A stretch of 20,873 bases of DNA from assembly GCF_000485595.1 (NCBI RefSeq), contig NW_014577187.1:417698-438570 (forward strand), read 5' to 3'. Under the pieces are notes generated by a model. The model was not told the DNA's origin. It was given only the letters and a program-made list of their open reading frames with translations, and made no database searches. Position 1 is the stretch's first letter; every line of letters begins with the position of its first letter. The position numbers and the translations under genes were made by a program. Source of the stretch: Priapulus caudatus. Taxonomy: Eukaryota; Priapulida; Priapulimorpha; Priapulimorphida; Priapulidae. Below are positions 8,760 to 19,065 of this stretch, in pieces.

Positions 8760-9295
8760 TGTAAGGACGTAGAAGGCAGGTAAAAGTTAAATAAAGTCAC
8801 AAAGACAAAGGTTTGTTAGACAGCTGTGTGCCTCAGATGTGCAAGTATATGGAATCTGGTTACCGCTAGGAGGCCGAAGAGGAAATGTAGAGTCGACGGT
8901 GAAGGCAAACTAAGGTCAAGGCAAGTGGTGTTTGGTAATGCGACAGACCTTCTCCCGCAAGATGTGTAAGCATACCAATTTGGTCGCGCTAAGGTCAATT
9001 AGGGGCTGAGTTAGAGAGGCGGAAGAGAAATATGATCAAGGTCAGGTAAAGGTGAAATAAAAGTCGCAGTGACTGGTTTTGGTACGCTGGCTCACCTTCT
9101 CGCACAAGATGTGTAAGTAAACGAAGTTTGGAAGCGCTAGTCAATTAGGGGCCGAGTAATAGAGCGAAGGGAAATATGATCAAGGTCAAGGTAAAAATCA
9201 ATAAAGGTCGCAGTGACCTGGTTTTGGTACGGCTGCTCACCTTCTCCCCAAGATGTGTAAGTATACCAAAGTTGGTAGCGCTAGGTCAAATCCGG
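8760..9295 (+). repeat. Tandem repeat, ~146-bp unit, about 3.5 copies
   Basis: The marker AAGATGTGTAAG occurs at 8959, 9106 and 9250 (periods 147 and 144), with a diverged copy at about 8833. Each unit carries ATGATCAAGGTCA, a GTCGCAGTGAC palindrome, a CTCACCTTCTC block and TTGGTAGCGCTAGGTCAA. Another unit appears after the gap as part of the redundant copy. The first unit is the most diverged. No protein is encoded consistently. Confidence 0.85.
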
Positions 9296-9339
9296 TGCAT
9301 GTATATCTCAAAAGTGGCCTCAAATACCATCTCCTGCGA

Positions 9340-9435
9340 TCTACATTTTTCAAAATTTCTGGGGTAGCACCCGCCCATACCCCCCCCCGCCTGTTTCTTA
9401 CCACCCTCCATGAAATCCTGGATCGCCACTGTGGA
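9340..9435 (-). mobile_element. Terminus of a non-autonomous DNA element
   Basis: TTTTTCAAAATTTCTGGGG, a CCCATACCCCCCCCCGCC run, and AAATCCTGGATCGCCACTG, whose complement starts CAGTGGCGATCCAGG. The type is the same as at 3230-3299. The tandem repeat lies directly upstream and may belong to the same element. Confidence 0.45.
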
Positions 9436-9762
9436 GCGTAACAAATTGAACACCCACTTCAAAAATCGTTCCGTGGCAACCTGCTATACTACACACTCTG
9501 AACGTAGTTTGTGTACATGCAGTTGTTAGCTCATTTAGTTTGTGATTCACATTGCACTAAAATTCACATCAGAATGCATGGAATGAAGTCCTTTGGTAAC
9601 AAACATTTTCGCTGGAAGTCCCAGGACGCCCCAGACCCCCCGCTAAAAGTGACGTGTCTGGGGGCTATATTTCGCGCTATACTTCCTGCCTGAATGGATT
9701 TTCCCAGTCAGGCCAATGATGTAGGCCTACAGGTTGAAACAGCGTTACAGGCACAGGCACTT

Positions 9763-10195
9763 GGAACGTCTCATAAAAAAAAGGGTAAATAAACAGAATG
9801 TATTTAGGGGCTAACAAAGTTTCTCCTAGTTCTATTTCGCCTATAATCACCTGTAAATGCCGGTCAAATGCTAATCTGCAACACACCAAGTACAACCGCA
9901 CGCTAGCTGCTGCACACTGAACATAAATATATTAATATATTATAATAATGATTAATTATTAATTGCATTAAATATATAAAATAAAATAATTTATTTATAT
10001 ATTTATGTGTCAGTGTGCAGCAGCTAGCGTGCGGCGGCCAGCGTGTGACAGTGTGTTGCAGATGAGCATTTGGACGGCATTTACAGCAAATTGTCGGCAA
10101 TAATAGGTGAAAGAGAGTAGGCCCTAGAGACTTTGGTAGTAAATATATTTCGTATTTATTTAAGGATTATATTTTATTGAACGCTCGCAATTAAG
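9763..10195. mobile_element. MITE-like palindromic element
   Basis: The left arm (about 9763-9945) and right arm (about 9990-10195) are inverted copies around an AT-rich centre. The best match is GCACGCTAGCTGCTGCACACTG (about 9899-9920) against its complement (about 10011-10032), with CTGCAACACAC, AAATGCCG and AAAGTCTC extending it. It encodes no protein. A noisy second copy is at about 11350-11850 and a single arm remains at 14690-14760. Confidence 0.7.
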
Positions 10196-10333
10196 TGGCC
10201 GTGTGATTGCGAAGACTACGAGCGTGCATTGGGAAGAGATCGGAATTTATAGTTGAGTGGGTTCTGTACGATAACTTCTCTATATCTCTATTATTCACTC
10301 CTGATAACTTGGCGTATTAGCGTGATTCGTTTA

Positions 10334-10358
10334 NNNNNNNNNNNNNNNNNNNNNNNNN
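10334..10358. other. Assembly gap (25 N)
   Basis: A run of exactly 25 N, a fixed-size placeholder rather than a measured gap. Confidence 0.99.
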
Positions 10359-10675
10359 GCGCTACGGCCCCCGCCGCGCTCTGGCGCAAGCCGCCCCGCG
10401 CGCCCGGGCCGCGCTGCCCCCGGGGGGCGCGGCGCGCGGCGGCGGCGGGCGGGCCCCGCGCGCCGCGCGCCGCGGGGCGCGGCCGCGGCCCCGGCGGGGC
10501 CGCGCGCCCCCGGCCGGCGCCGCCGCGGGCCGCGCCGCCGCGGCCGGCCGCCGCGCGGGGCGCGCCAGCGCTGGCGCCGCGCCCGGGCGCCCGCCCCGGC
10601 GGGCGCCCGGCCGGGCCCGGGGCGCGGAGGCGGGCGCCCGGCCGGGGCGGCGGGCGGGCGGGGCGCTAGGCGCTA
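10359..10675. other. ~90% GC block of doubtful origin
   Basis: Almost only G and C, with dense CG and GGC/GCC words. It starts abruptly at the N run and stops abruptly at GCGCTAGGCGCTAGCG. The surrounding DNA is AT-rich. Ala/Arg/Pro/Gly-rich frames run through it on both strands only because stop codons need A and T. It is most likely a low-quality read end or assembly artefact. A genuine extreme-GC microregion cannot be excluded. Confidence 0.7.
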
Positions 10676-12030
10676 GCGTCATTAGGAGCCGAGTTATAGA
10701 GCGAGGGAAATATGATCAAGGTCAAGTTGCTAAAAATCAAATAAGGTCGCAGTGACCTGGTTGCGTACTCGCTCTCACCTCTTCCCTCAAGATGTGTAAT
10801 GCTTTCACCGCAGTTGTAGCGCCTCTTAAGGTCAATCGGCGCTTGCATGTATACTCAAAAGCTGCTCACATCGCATCTCTCGCTGCAATCTCATACCATT
10901 CAAAGATTTTTCTGGCGGAGCACCCCCATACCCCCCCGCCTGGTTCTTACACCTCCATGCAATACGCTGGATCGACCGCACTGTGTGAGCCGTGAACAAA
11001 TTTAGAACACCCCACTTCATAAAATCGTTCCGTGGCACGCTGCTCAGACTACAGCTCACTCTGGACGATAGTTTGTGTACATGCAGATTGTTAGACTCAT
11101 TAGTTTTGTGTATCACAGTGCACTCAATTCCCAGATATGCATGGCAATGAAGGTCTTTTAGTAACCCAATTTCTGGAATCCTATGGCGCCCCCCAGCCCC
11201 GCTTAAAAGTTGACGTGGTCTGGCCGCGCCTATATTGTCGGCGCCTATGACTATGGCCGTGCCTGGCAATTGTATTTTCCAGCTCACGGCCTGTATGTAG
11301 GACCTACAGGTTGAACAGCGTTGACAGGGCATCAGGACACTTGGAACGTCTCAAGTAAAAAAAAGGGTAAATAAACACGAAATGTATTTACTCACAAAGT
11401 CTCTAGTCGATTTCGCTATAACTCACCTGCCTCATAATGCCGGTCATCAATGTCTCATCTGCAACACACAAGAAGTACAAGCCCGCCACGCTACTGCCTG
11501 CTACATGACACCATTTAGATAGAGCTTATATAATTATCTTATGATCATCGATTACAATTATTATATCACTTAAAGATATAGAATAAATATTATATTTATA
11601 TATTATCCCCCGCGCTGTGTCGTGGTGCAGCAGCATTCCGCGTCGCGCGCGCGCAGCGTCTTGTGAGACAGTCGTGTTGCAGATGCAGCATTTAGTACTT
11701 GGCGGATTTACAGCAAATTTGTCGCGCACAATAATAGGCTCTGAAACGCAGCAGAGTGCCCCTAGCAGCCACGTGAGTGGCTATAATACTTTACTTTTCG
11801 TAATTTATTTAGCAGTTATATTCTTATTGAACGCCTCCAATTAAGAGCCTTGGTGGACTGCATAGAAAAAAAAAGATACCATGACTACGAGGCCTCGCAT
11901 CGTGTGAGAGAGCCATCCGCAATTATAGTTTGACCAGTGGGTTCTGCCTCGATAACTTCAGGACCGCTGTATAATATTCGTCTATTATTCACTCCTGATA
12001 ACGTTGGCCGTGATAGCGTTGCTCTCGTTT
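10676..12030 (+). repeat. Noisy second copy of 9140-10333
   Basis: Element by element it repeats the pre-gap sequence: tandem unit, element end, TGTACATGCAG block, MITE, and TTATTCACTCCTGATAAC then CGTTTA. The first copy stops in CGTTTA at the gap; the second runs on through it. It is about 160 bases longer because of many single-base insertions. This is what unmerged overlapping contig ends look like. Confidence 0.85.
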
Positions 12031-12074
12031 AATCTGGTTTTGGCGCCGCTTCCTGTTGTATACAACGTTTACGA

Positions 12075-12660
12075 CATGGCCTCGCCGGCGTCGGTCCTAG
12101 TCTCGCTCTGTGCGCTGGATCCACCCGCCAGTGCAGCGGTCATACGGGGTCGCAGATAAGCCACTCACACGCCTCAGCTGTACGCAGGTCTCCCTGCCAG
12201 ACAGCCACTACAGAGGAGAACGCGGCCGCAACACCATGACAAATCTGCTAGCTGGTGCCGCAGCGTGAGATGCTCAGCAATGAGAGAGAATAGAGAGCAT
12301 GCCGACCACGTATATCGGTTGCGAGATGAAGACGGAGAAAGCAGCAAGAAAGAAGTTGCAGATGAGAGACGAGACCTCCGCCGATGACTGGAGTGAGGAC
12401 GCCAGAGAGATGAGCCGCGACATGAGGAGAGTAGAGAGCATGCAGTAGCAGGAGCAGACAGGATGACAGGAAGCTAGAGCGCGAGCTCAGGGAAAGAGTG
12501 AAACGCGGGTGAGAGAAGATTGCGACGACGCAAGATCGCCAGCGAGTATGAGATCGAAGAGCGGGTTTCCTATGGCCGCACGGGCAAGCTATGACGGACT
12601 GCTTAACAAACTAGACTGCTTGGGAACATATATAGAAGGTTTGCGCTAGTAGAGTCGGCG
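12075..12660 (+). pseudogene. Frame-broken charged, coiled-coil-like coding stretch
   Basis: An ATG at about 12076 opens MASPASVLVSLCALDPPASA and soon shifts. Farther on one frame reads MRENREHADHVYRLRDEDGE, SSKKEVADERRDLRR. An adjacent frame reads MKTEKAARKKLQMRDETSAD and MSRDMRRVESM, then SYDGLLNKLDCLGTYIEGLR. The Glu/Arg/Lys richness suggests a coiled coil, and the nucleotide block GAGAGNAGAGAGCATGC occurs at about 12287 and 12430. No family is recognised. This is the noisy side of the gap, so the shifts may be errors and the stretch could be a real exon. Confidence 0.3.
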
Positions 12661-12739
12661 CAATCGTCAAAGAGGCCAAAAAAAGCCCTGCGGAGAAGCG
12701 TGGCGATTTTTACAATCATTTCATATATCATTAGTCTCC

Positions 12740-14055
12740 CTGGATGACTGGCATCGGCCGTGCCGTTTTTGACTCTATGACTTGTACATTATCGATTTCC
12801 TATCTTTGTTTAAGATTTATAGTATTGATATTCGCGCGCCGTTTCGATTTTACTTCTATCAAGAAGACTGGCAGATTGCGGCCTATTCCTCGAAATTGTT
12901 ACGCGAATTTTCATACATTCGATTCGATATCTCCGTATTCTTACAAACTGAATCCGCCTCTCACTAAGCTCATTTAGCTATTAGCCACGTCTTCTAGTGA
13001 CTAGACCTTCAGGCCTACTTAACTTAATTGAAATTGTGCTAAGATCAATAAAATTCCTCGTCGAATGAATGTCTGAAACTATTGAAATATGAAATTCCAA
13101 CAGTATCAGAGAAATGCTAGAAATTCATACAATTTCAGGCGGCGCAGGCGATATTTTCTCGTAACAGTGAAGCCTTGTTACTAGCAACATTTGCGCCTCT
13201 CACTAGTATTGCGAGCCTATTCACTTATTTGCGACCGGGTAGTTAGGCCTGTCGTGGTGCGGGCTGAGGCCGCGTCGGACTAGGTGACCGTTTTAAATTC
13301 GGCCGATTCGCCATAATCACGATAGGTGAGTTTAGTGGTTTTGCTTTGTTGATGTAACGTCACCAGACGAGCACTGTTCCTTGGTTTTTGATCCATCACG
13401 GGAATGCGGGCTACATCCGCTAGGTGCTGCCACCAGTTTATCAGCTCTCAGCATTGCCAGGAGAAAGCTTCCACAGTGCATCACCGGAAATGAGTTGGGT
13501 ATGAAACGCGCTGATGGTGCGCTAAATGAGGCGTGTTCTGCATCGCACCGCTGGGCACGCTACAAGTTGTATAATATCTCTTCTAATTTCAACGCAGAAC
13601 ATGTGTTGCATGGAGGATTGCGTGGAGGCGTACTTGATATCTGAACAATCCGATTATTATATATTTTTCTATAACATTTGCACCGCAAAAACGTCCGCGC
13701 ATGTCATACTTCCTGAATACGTGTGCAAACATTGTCTATATATATACACTTGAGCAATTTCTTCTAAATTACCGAGTCGCCGAATACTCCAAAATAAATA
13801 CACATCTGATCATCTACGCATTTATCTAGCTCTGTGTCTCTGTGCTCCTCTGCGTCTGCCCAGTATAAGCGTGACTGTCATTTTAGTTCCAACAACATCA
13901 CGCATTCATGATTGCGCCTTTTGAGCAGTTAGCTCTTAACAAAACCTGTTCCCACGCAACGGAATCCCAGCGCAGTCGTCGTTAGCCAAACGCAAATATT
14001 TATCTAGATGATCTTGCTAAATCAGATCTCTATCGATATCTATCTAGATTTATCT
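12740..14055. other. No confident gene; unique-looking sequence
   Basis: Frames of 60-87 codons occur at 12744-12977 and 13381-13644 but match nothing I know and lack a clear exon frame. The word CGCCTCTCACTA recurs at 12956 and 13193. No RNA gene or repeat array is seen. Confidence 0.45.
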
Positions 14056-14059
14056 TGAG

Positions 14060-14190
14060 ATGGGCATGCTTTACGAGTTTAATGCCCCGGACCCCCTAGC
14101 AAGGCGTGCCTTCGGCACGCTGGGGTGTGTAGGCCAATCACCTCAGGTAAACCCCCCCTCTCCTTAGTTAAAACCTAGATCCGCCCCTGA
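14060..14190 (-). mobile_element. DNA-element end, CAGGGGCGGATCTAGG terminus
   Basis: On the minus strand the end reads CAGGGGCGGATCTAGGTTTT. Inside, on the plus strand, is GGACCCCCTAGC followed by a perfect hairpin, GCGTGCC (14104-14110), loop TTC, GGCACGC (14114-14120). The partner end is not in the window. Confidence 0.55.
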
Positions 14191-14689
14191 GATCTGAAGT
14201 AATGTAGACGTGAATGTACCTCACGTAATACACGAATCAGTTAGAACCACGTTAGAAATAATTGCGAGACAATAAATGCCACTACCGAACGTCCTATAAT
14301 GTCATAAACCCGTAAACTATATATATAGCTCATGGGCTGTTCATAATTTCGATCCTGTTATGACTACTGTACAACATTTTACTGACTATGCTGTGATTAT
14401 CGTTATGTTCATTACGCTTTTGCAGAGTGCAATACTGGCACAGTCGCCATGTTTTGTATATTGACATTAAATATACTGCCTATAGTCTATATACAATAAA
14501 TCTATAAATATAAAGCACTATATATTTACTGTGTCACGTGCCTGGAGCACGCATAGCCGCTGTCTGAGGCCGCCTTTGTTACTTGTGTGTGTTGCCAGTA
14601 TGAGCAGTGTTTGAATCGGCATTATTACATTGGTTGATGTATAGGCCGAAATTAGCAGTAGACGTAGTAGCTTCTGGTACTCACTTCGG
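14191..14689. other. AT-rich stretch, no feature recognised
   Basis: AT-rich with short TATA runs. No supported gene or repeat is seen. Confidence 0.5.
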
Positions 14690-14760
14690 CCCCTAGTAAA
14701 TAAATTTCGTGTTTATTTACTCCTATTCTAATTTTTTAGTTGAGACGTTCGCAGAGCTTG
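14690..14760 (-). mobile_element. Single arm of the MITE at 9763-10195
   Basis: The complement reads GAACGTCTCAACTAAAAAA, then AGTAAATAAACACGAAATTT, matching the start of the MITE left arm. AGTAAATAAA / TTTATTTACT also folds on itself. Only one arm is present. Confidence 0.5.
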
Positions 14761-15205
14761 CCTTGGTGGTTTACGAAGCGACTGCCGTGAGGGCCCCGAC
14801 CACCGTGCGCGTAGTCTGGGTCTTCTTACTGATCGAAGAACCTAACGCCTAACGATGTAGCCGAGTTTGTCGTTTTTTCCTGCACCACCGCTCCACTGCA
14901 CAAAATCTACCAGAAATCGTCGGCGGTATCTGAGTCAAATTCCCATTGGCGGCAGGCTCTGGCTCAGTAGGAGAACTCCAGGCAGTTTAACCCTACACGG
15001 ATCCTAACCCCAATTAAGTGCAATACACCTCAATTCTAGTGAGTTAGCACGCCTCTCGATTGCTCTCAGCCCATCACGACGGATAAGCAGGCTGATAAGC
15101 GACTATTCTGACCTCAGTATTTGCTAGTCTGTATGGTATTCTCCACTATGAGGTCCAATCACCTTCGCGAGTCCAGTCGGCACTTCTAGAAATTGAATTG
15201 AATTC

Positions 15206-15304
15206 ATGAAGTTTGGCCTTTCTGCTGGCTGTTGCGCTGGCTTGTCGGATTAAGTTGTCCGGTGACGTGCGTCGTTCACCCTGTCCTCACCGAGAGTCAG
15301 CCAG
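15206..15304 (+). CDS. Candidate secreted-protein first exon (signal peptide)
   Basis: An ATG at 15206 is followed by AAG and then, if one T of the TTT at 15212-15214 is surplus, by codons for LAFLLAVALA, a textbook signal-peptide core. The frame stays open to a consensus donor CAG/GTACGC at 15304/15305 with RIKLSGDVRRSPCPHRESA after the core. As written, the ATG frame stops after about 15 codons. The mature protein is not identifiable. Chance hydrophobicity is possible. Confidence 0.35.
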
Positions 15305-16069
15305 GTACGCGCTCCTATACATTAAGCGTGTCCCGCGAATCCTCGTATATCGTCGACTCAGATCTGCACAGGTCGTGATTGATAGATCTTACACACGCTA
15401 GTGAACTCTGACTTCTAGTTTCGCCTCCGCGAATAGTTTTGTCACACGGACCGCGCCAAAACAACGAGAGTGGGCTGTTTAGGGCAATATTGCTCAAAAT
15501 ACGTGTTATAGTTACAGTGATATTCAGAGGCGTCTGCAAATAGATTGGACAGCGTTGGCGATACATTGTATTGGTTAATTTTGAGCGCTCTTTGATTTGT
15601 AAACGATTATATAGTATGTTTGAAAAGCTGTTGTAATGATATTTGTAATTTAAGCGATAAGTTACATTTGTGGGGTTTGTATATACCTGAACTTAATTCT
15701 GAAACCAACAGCATAGATCTCGCATTTGCGTGATTAATGTAAGCTAATAAATTAATTCTTCAATCTTATATAGTGAACACGCCTCTCGATTCGTTACTTC
15801 TGTAAATAATGTATAAAATAGATTTCAATTTGTTATAGGGTATGAACTCAAGCATTTGAACATTGCGCAGATGTGAGAGTCTTATGGTAACATCAGTTTA
15901 CTCAATTAAATTGTGCAAGTTAGTAAAATGTAGGTGGTGTTGTTTCAGAAAAGTCATATTGTCACGGTTCTCAGAAAATGAGATTTTTACAATGATGTGA
16001 AGGAATTGTATATTCCACAATTACTCTCTGGAAAGTTGTGTTACTTAATTGCAGTTAGATAAACTTGAT
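15305..16069. other. Nothing recognised; AT-rich
   Basis: No supported gene. The 14-mer CACGCCTCTCGATT occurs at 15048 and 15778, a short dispersed direct repeat of unknown meaning. Confidence 0.5.
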
Positions 16070-16230
16070 TTTGTATTTTGTGAATTGATCTGTTAAATGT
16101 GATTGATATGTTAAATTTCCTGTCGGCAATATAAAGTTATTTTGTATTTTTATTAATTAAATTGAAATGTTTTAAATTGATTTAAAATTGTGTATTTGAA
16201 ATGTGTGAAAATGATTTTTGAAGGGGATGG

Positions 16231-16452
16231 CTTTCCATAGATAACCTTGCTGATGGTGATGCTAAACCCTTTTGGAGATTCATGAAATGTAAAAAACGGG
16301 AAACTGATATCCCATCCCTTCTTCGTAGTGATGGTATTTCCTGTGAGTCTGCTTCATCAAAAGCTTGTTTGCTGAGTGATCAATTCAAGTCGGGTTTCTC
16401 TACTTCTTGTAGAACTCCCGTGTCTGCGCCCTATCTCTATACATTGGTATAG
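16231..16452 (+). pseudogene. Non-LTR retrotransposon linker fragment (copy A)
   Basis: The open frame contains LADGDAKPFWRFMKCKKRE, TDIPSLLRSDG and KACLLSDQFKSGFST. This is the stretch usually found between the endonuclease and reverse-transcriptase domains of non-LTR elements (FW..i..K, iPsL...G, KA.lLn.qF.s.F). The reverse transcriptase that should follow is absent: satellite begins at about 16420 and a stop comes at 16450. Upstream, an extra G and an extra T relative to copy B break the frame. Confidence 0.6.
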
Positions 16453-17320
16453 CAAGGGACCTTCCACAGAGCAGTGTCACCACGTTGAAGTAGCGAGCCT
16501 ACGTCTCGCCTAACGCCTACGCCTAGTGGCACTACTTCATTTCCATTGGGCGACGCGTTGCCAACGTGTCCGTGCCCTATCCCGGTACATTGGTATAGTA
16601 AGGGACCTGTTGCAAAGCAGTGCCACCACATTTAAGTAGCAAGGGTGCGGTATGCGATGCCACACTCCATGCCACACTCCTGGTTAAATGCTTAATGTCG
16701 GCCCTATGTTATTTCCTTTGGGCGACAGGTCGGTGACGTGTCCGCGCCCTATCCCTGTACATTGGTATAGCGAGGGACAAATCGAAAATTGCACAATCGC
16801 TGCTTCAACGTCGTGGCACTGCTCTTGAGGAGGTCCCTTGCTATTCCAATGTACAGCGACGGGGTGCGGACAAGTCGGCGACCTGTCGCCCAAAGGAAAT
16901 GACGTAGAGCCGCGGGTTAACCATTTAATCTGAAGTGTGACACGCCTACAGAAAGTGCGCATCGAAACTTGCACCCTCGCTACTTCAATGTGGTGGCACT
17001 GCTCTGCGGAAGGTGCCTTGCTATACCAATGTACAGGGTTAGGGCGCGGACACGTCGGCGACCTGTCGCCCAAAGGAATTGACGTAGAGCCAAAGTTAAG
17101 CATTTGTTCTGGACTGTGGCCTGCCTACAGAACGAGCGCATCGAAAATTGCACAATCGTTAGTTACTTCAGCGTGGTGGCACTGCACTGCGGAAGGTTTC
17201 TTTCTATATCAATGTACGGGGATAGGGCGCGGACACGTCGTCGACCTATCGCCCAAAGCAAATGACGTAGGGCCGATTTAATATGGAGAGTGGCATGCCT
17301 ACGGAAGGTGCGCATCGAAA
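16424..17320. repeat. ~180-bp satellite, units in head-to-head orientation (copy A)
   Basis: Three forward units are marked by GCATCGAAA at 16961, 17138 and 17312 (about 175-180 bp apart). Each holds TGGTGGCACTGC, TATACCAATGTACAG, GGCGACCTGTCGCCCAAAGG and ATGACGTAG. From 16424 to 16780 about two units lie in the opposite orientation (CTGTACATTGGTATAGC, CCTTTGGGCGACAGG). The orientation switches at about 16780-16800. Confidence 0.85.
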
Positions 17321-17477
17321 ATTGGTCCAGCTACTGCTAGAAGTGACGTAATTTTTCCTTCTTGTTGCTTAATTCCACCCATCGCGGGCTGGGCCTGTAC
17401 TCTTATGACAAAATTAACTCTAGTGTCGCTCCCATTTTCACTGCCTTTGCCTTAAAACCACACAAGAAAGACGGTGA

Positions 17478-17730
17478 GAAAACTGGCATTCTGGCGCAAA
17501 ACCCGACTGTTTGCCAAACAATATAGCTCGAAGTGGTGACGTGAACTCACATGTTTTTATCTTTGACTTGCGCCGACCGCTGTACCGCAGCACCGACTGC
17601 ACGTTGCTGGGGATTGGGAAAACTGTCAACAACAGCTCGGAGAATTTCAACAACATTGGAGGTATTTTCAAAATACCTTTTATAAGGACAACGTGCAGTG
17701 AAATGGAGGACACTAGAGTTTTATTTTGTC
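17478..17730 (+). CDS. Candidate internal exon of an unknown gene
   Basis: The frame is open from 17478 to a strong donor GTAAGT at 17731, with a pyrimidine-rich tract and AG (about 17466) just upstream. It encodes ENWHSGAKPDCLPNNIARSG, DVNSHVFIFDLRRPLYRS and NNSSENFNNIGGIFKIPFIR among others, with three Cys. No domain is recognised. It is single-copy, placed between the two copies of the 1.3-kb block. The opposite strand is open over much of the same range, so the strand is not certain. Confidence 0.35.
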
Positions 17731-17933
17731 GTAAGTAGTGTGATTATGCATTGCCACGAAAGTATTTTGCTAGTCTAAGTTACTGGAGAAATTAGCGTTT
17801 GGATGCGCATTGTGAGCCTTAATAAATTGTTTGTTATTTTGTGAATTGATTTAAAATGTTGAATTTAAATTTCTTCGGCAATATAAAGTTATTTTGTATT
17901 TTTTATTAATTAATTTTGAAATGTTTTAATTGA

Positions 17934-18175
17934 TTTAAAATTGTGTATTTGAAATGTGTGAAAATGATTTTTGAAGGGATGGCTTCCATAGATAACCTTG
18001 CTGATGGTGATGCTAAACCCTTTTGGAGATTCATGAATGTAAAAAACGGGAAACTGATATCCCATCCCTTCTTCGTAGTGATGGTATTTCCTTGAGTGCT
18101 TTATCAAAAGCTTGTTTTCTGAGGATCAATTCAAGTCGGATTTCTCTACTTCTTGTAGAACTCCCGTGTCTGCGC
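17934..18175 (+). pseudogene. Non-LTR retrotransposon linker fragment (copy B)
   Basis: One frame reads YLKCVKMIFEGMASIDNLAD and DAKPFWRFMN, then slips by one base in an A run at about 18040 and continues in another frame as KKRETDIPSLLRSDGISL. It is the same element piece as 16231-16452, with breaks at different homopolymers. Confidence 0.6.
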
Positions 18176-19065
18176 CCTATCCCTATACATTGGTATAGCA
18201 AGGGACCTTCCACAGAGCAGTGTCACCACGTTGAAGTAGCGAGCCTACTCTCGCCTAACGCCTACGCCTAGTGGCACTCTCATTTCCATTGGCGACCGCG
18301 TTGCAAACGCTGTCCGCCCTATCCGCGTACTTGTATAGTAAGGACCTGTTGCCAAAGCAGTGCCACCACATTTAAGTAGCAAGGGCGCGGTATGCGATGC
18401 ACACTCCATGCCACACTCCTGGTTAAATGCTTAATGTCGGCCCTATGTTATTTCCTTTGGGCGACAGGTCGTGACGTGTCCGCGCCTATCCCTGTACATT
18501 GGCTAGCGAAGGCAAATCGAAAATTGGCACAATCGCTGCTTCAACGTGTGGCACTGCTCTTGAGGAGGTCCCTTGCTATTCCAATGTACAGCGACGGGGT
18601 GCGCGACAAGTCGGCGACCTGTCGCGCCAAAGGAAATGACGTAGAGCGCGGGTTAACCATTTAATCTGAAGTGTGACACGCCTACAGAAGTGCGCATCGA
18701 AACTTGACCCTCGCTACTTCAATGTGGTGGCACTGGCTCTGCGGAAGCGTGCCTTGCTATATCAACTGTACAGGGTTAGGGCGCCGGACACGGCGAGCGA
18801 CTGTCGCCAAGGAATTGACGTAGAGCCGAAGTTAAGCATTTGTTCTGGACTGTGGCCTGCCTCAGACACGACGCGCATCGAAATTGCACAATCGGTAGTT
18901 AGCTTCAGTGTGTGGCACTGCACTGCGGAAGGTTCCTTTCTATATCAAATGTACGGGGATAGGGCGCGGACACGTCGTCGACCTATCGCCCAAAGCAAAT
19001 GACGTAGGGCCGATTTAATCTGGAGCAGTGGCATGCCTACGGGAAGGTGCGCATCGAAAATTGGT
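18170..19065. repeat. ~180-bp satellite, head-to-head (copy B)
   Basis: The unit order and orientation switch are the same as at 16424-17320, with the switch near 18520-18540. Confidence 0.85.

Larger units (their letters stand above)
16070..17397 (+). repeat. 1.3-kb duplicated block, copy A
   Basis: It contains an AT-rich lead, a LINE-type coding fragment, and a head-to-head 180-bp satellite, and it ends at GCGGGCTGGGCCTG. Copy B at 17828-19136 has the same content in the same order and ends at the same word. Confidence 0.9.

Noticed and set aside
10253-10682. Ala/Arg/Pro/Gly-rich frames on both strands
   Set aside because: They exist only because the near-pure GC block cannot form stop codons, and one runs through the N gap.
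13381-13753. Open frames of 75-87 codons
   Set aside because: One begins at TTG, not ATG, and they have no domain, convincing splice sites or repeat relation; near chance expectation.
16684-17281. Open frames with repeated LYQCTGIGRGHV and LSPKG words on both strands
   Set aside because: They trace the 180-bp satellite units; the head-to-head layout makes the same words appear on both strands. A translated repeat cannot be fully excluded.
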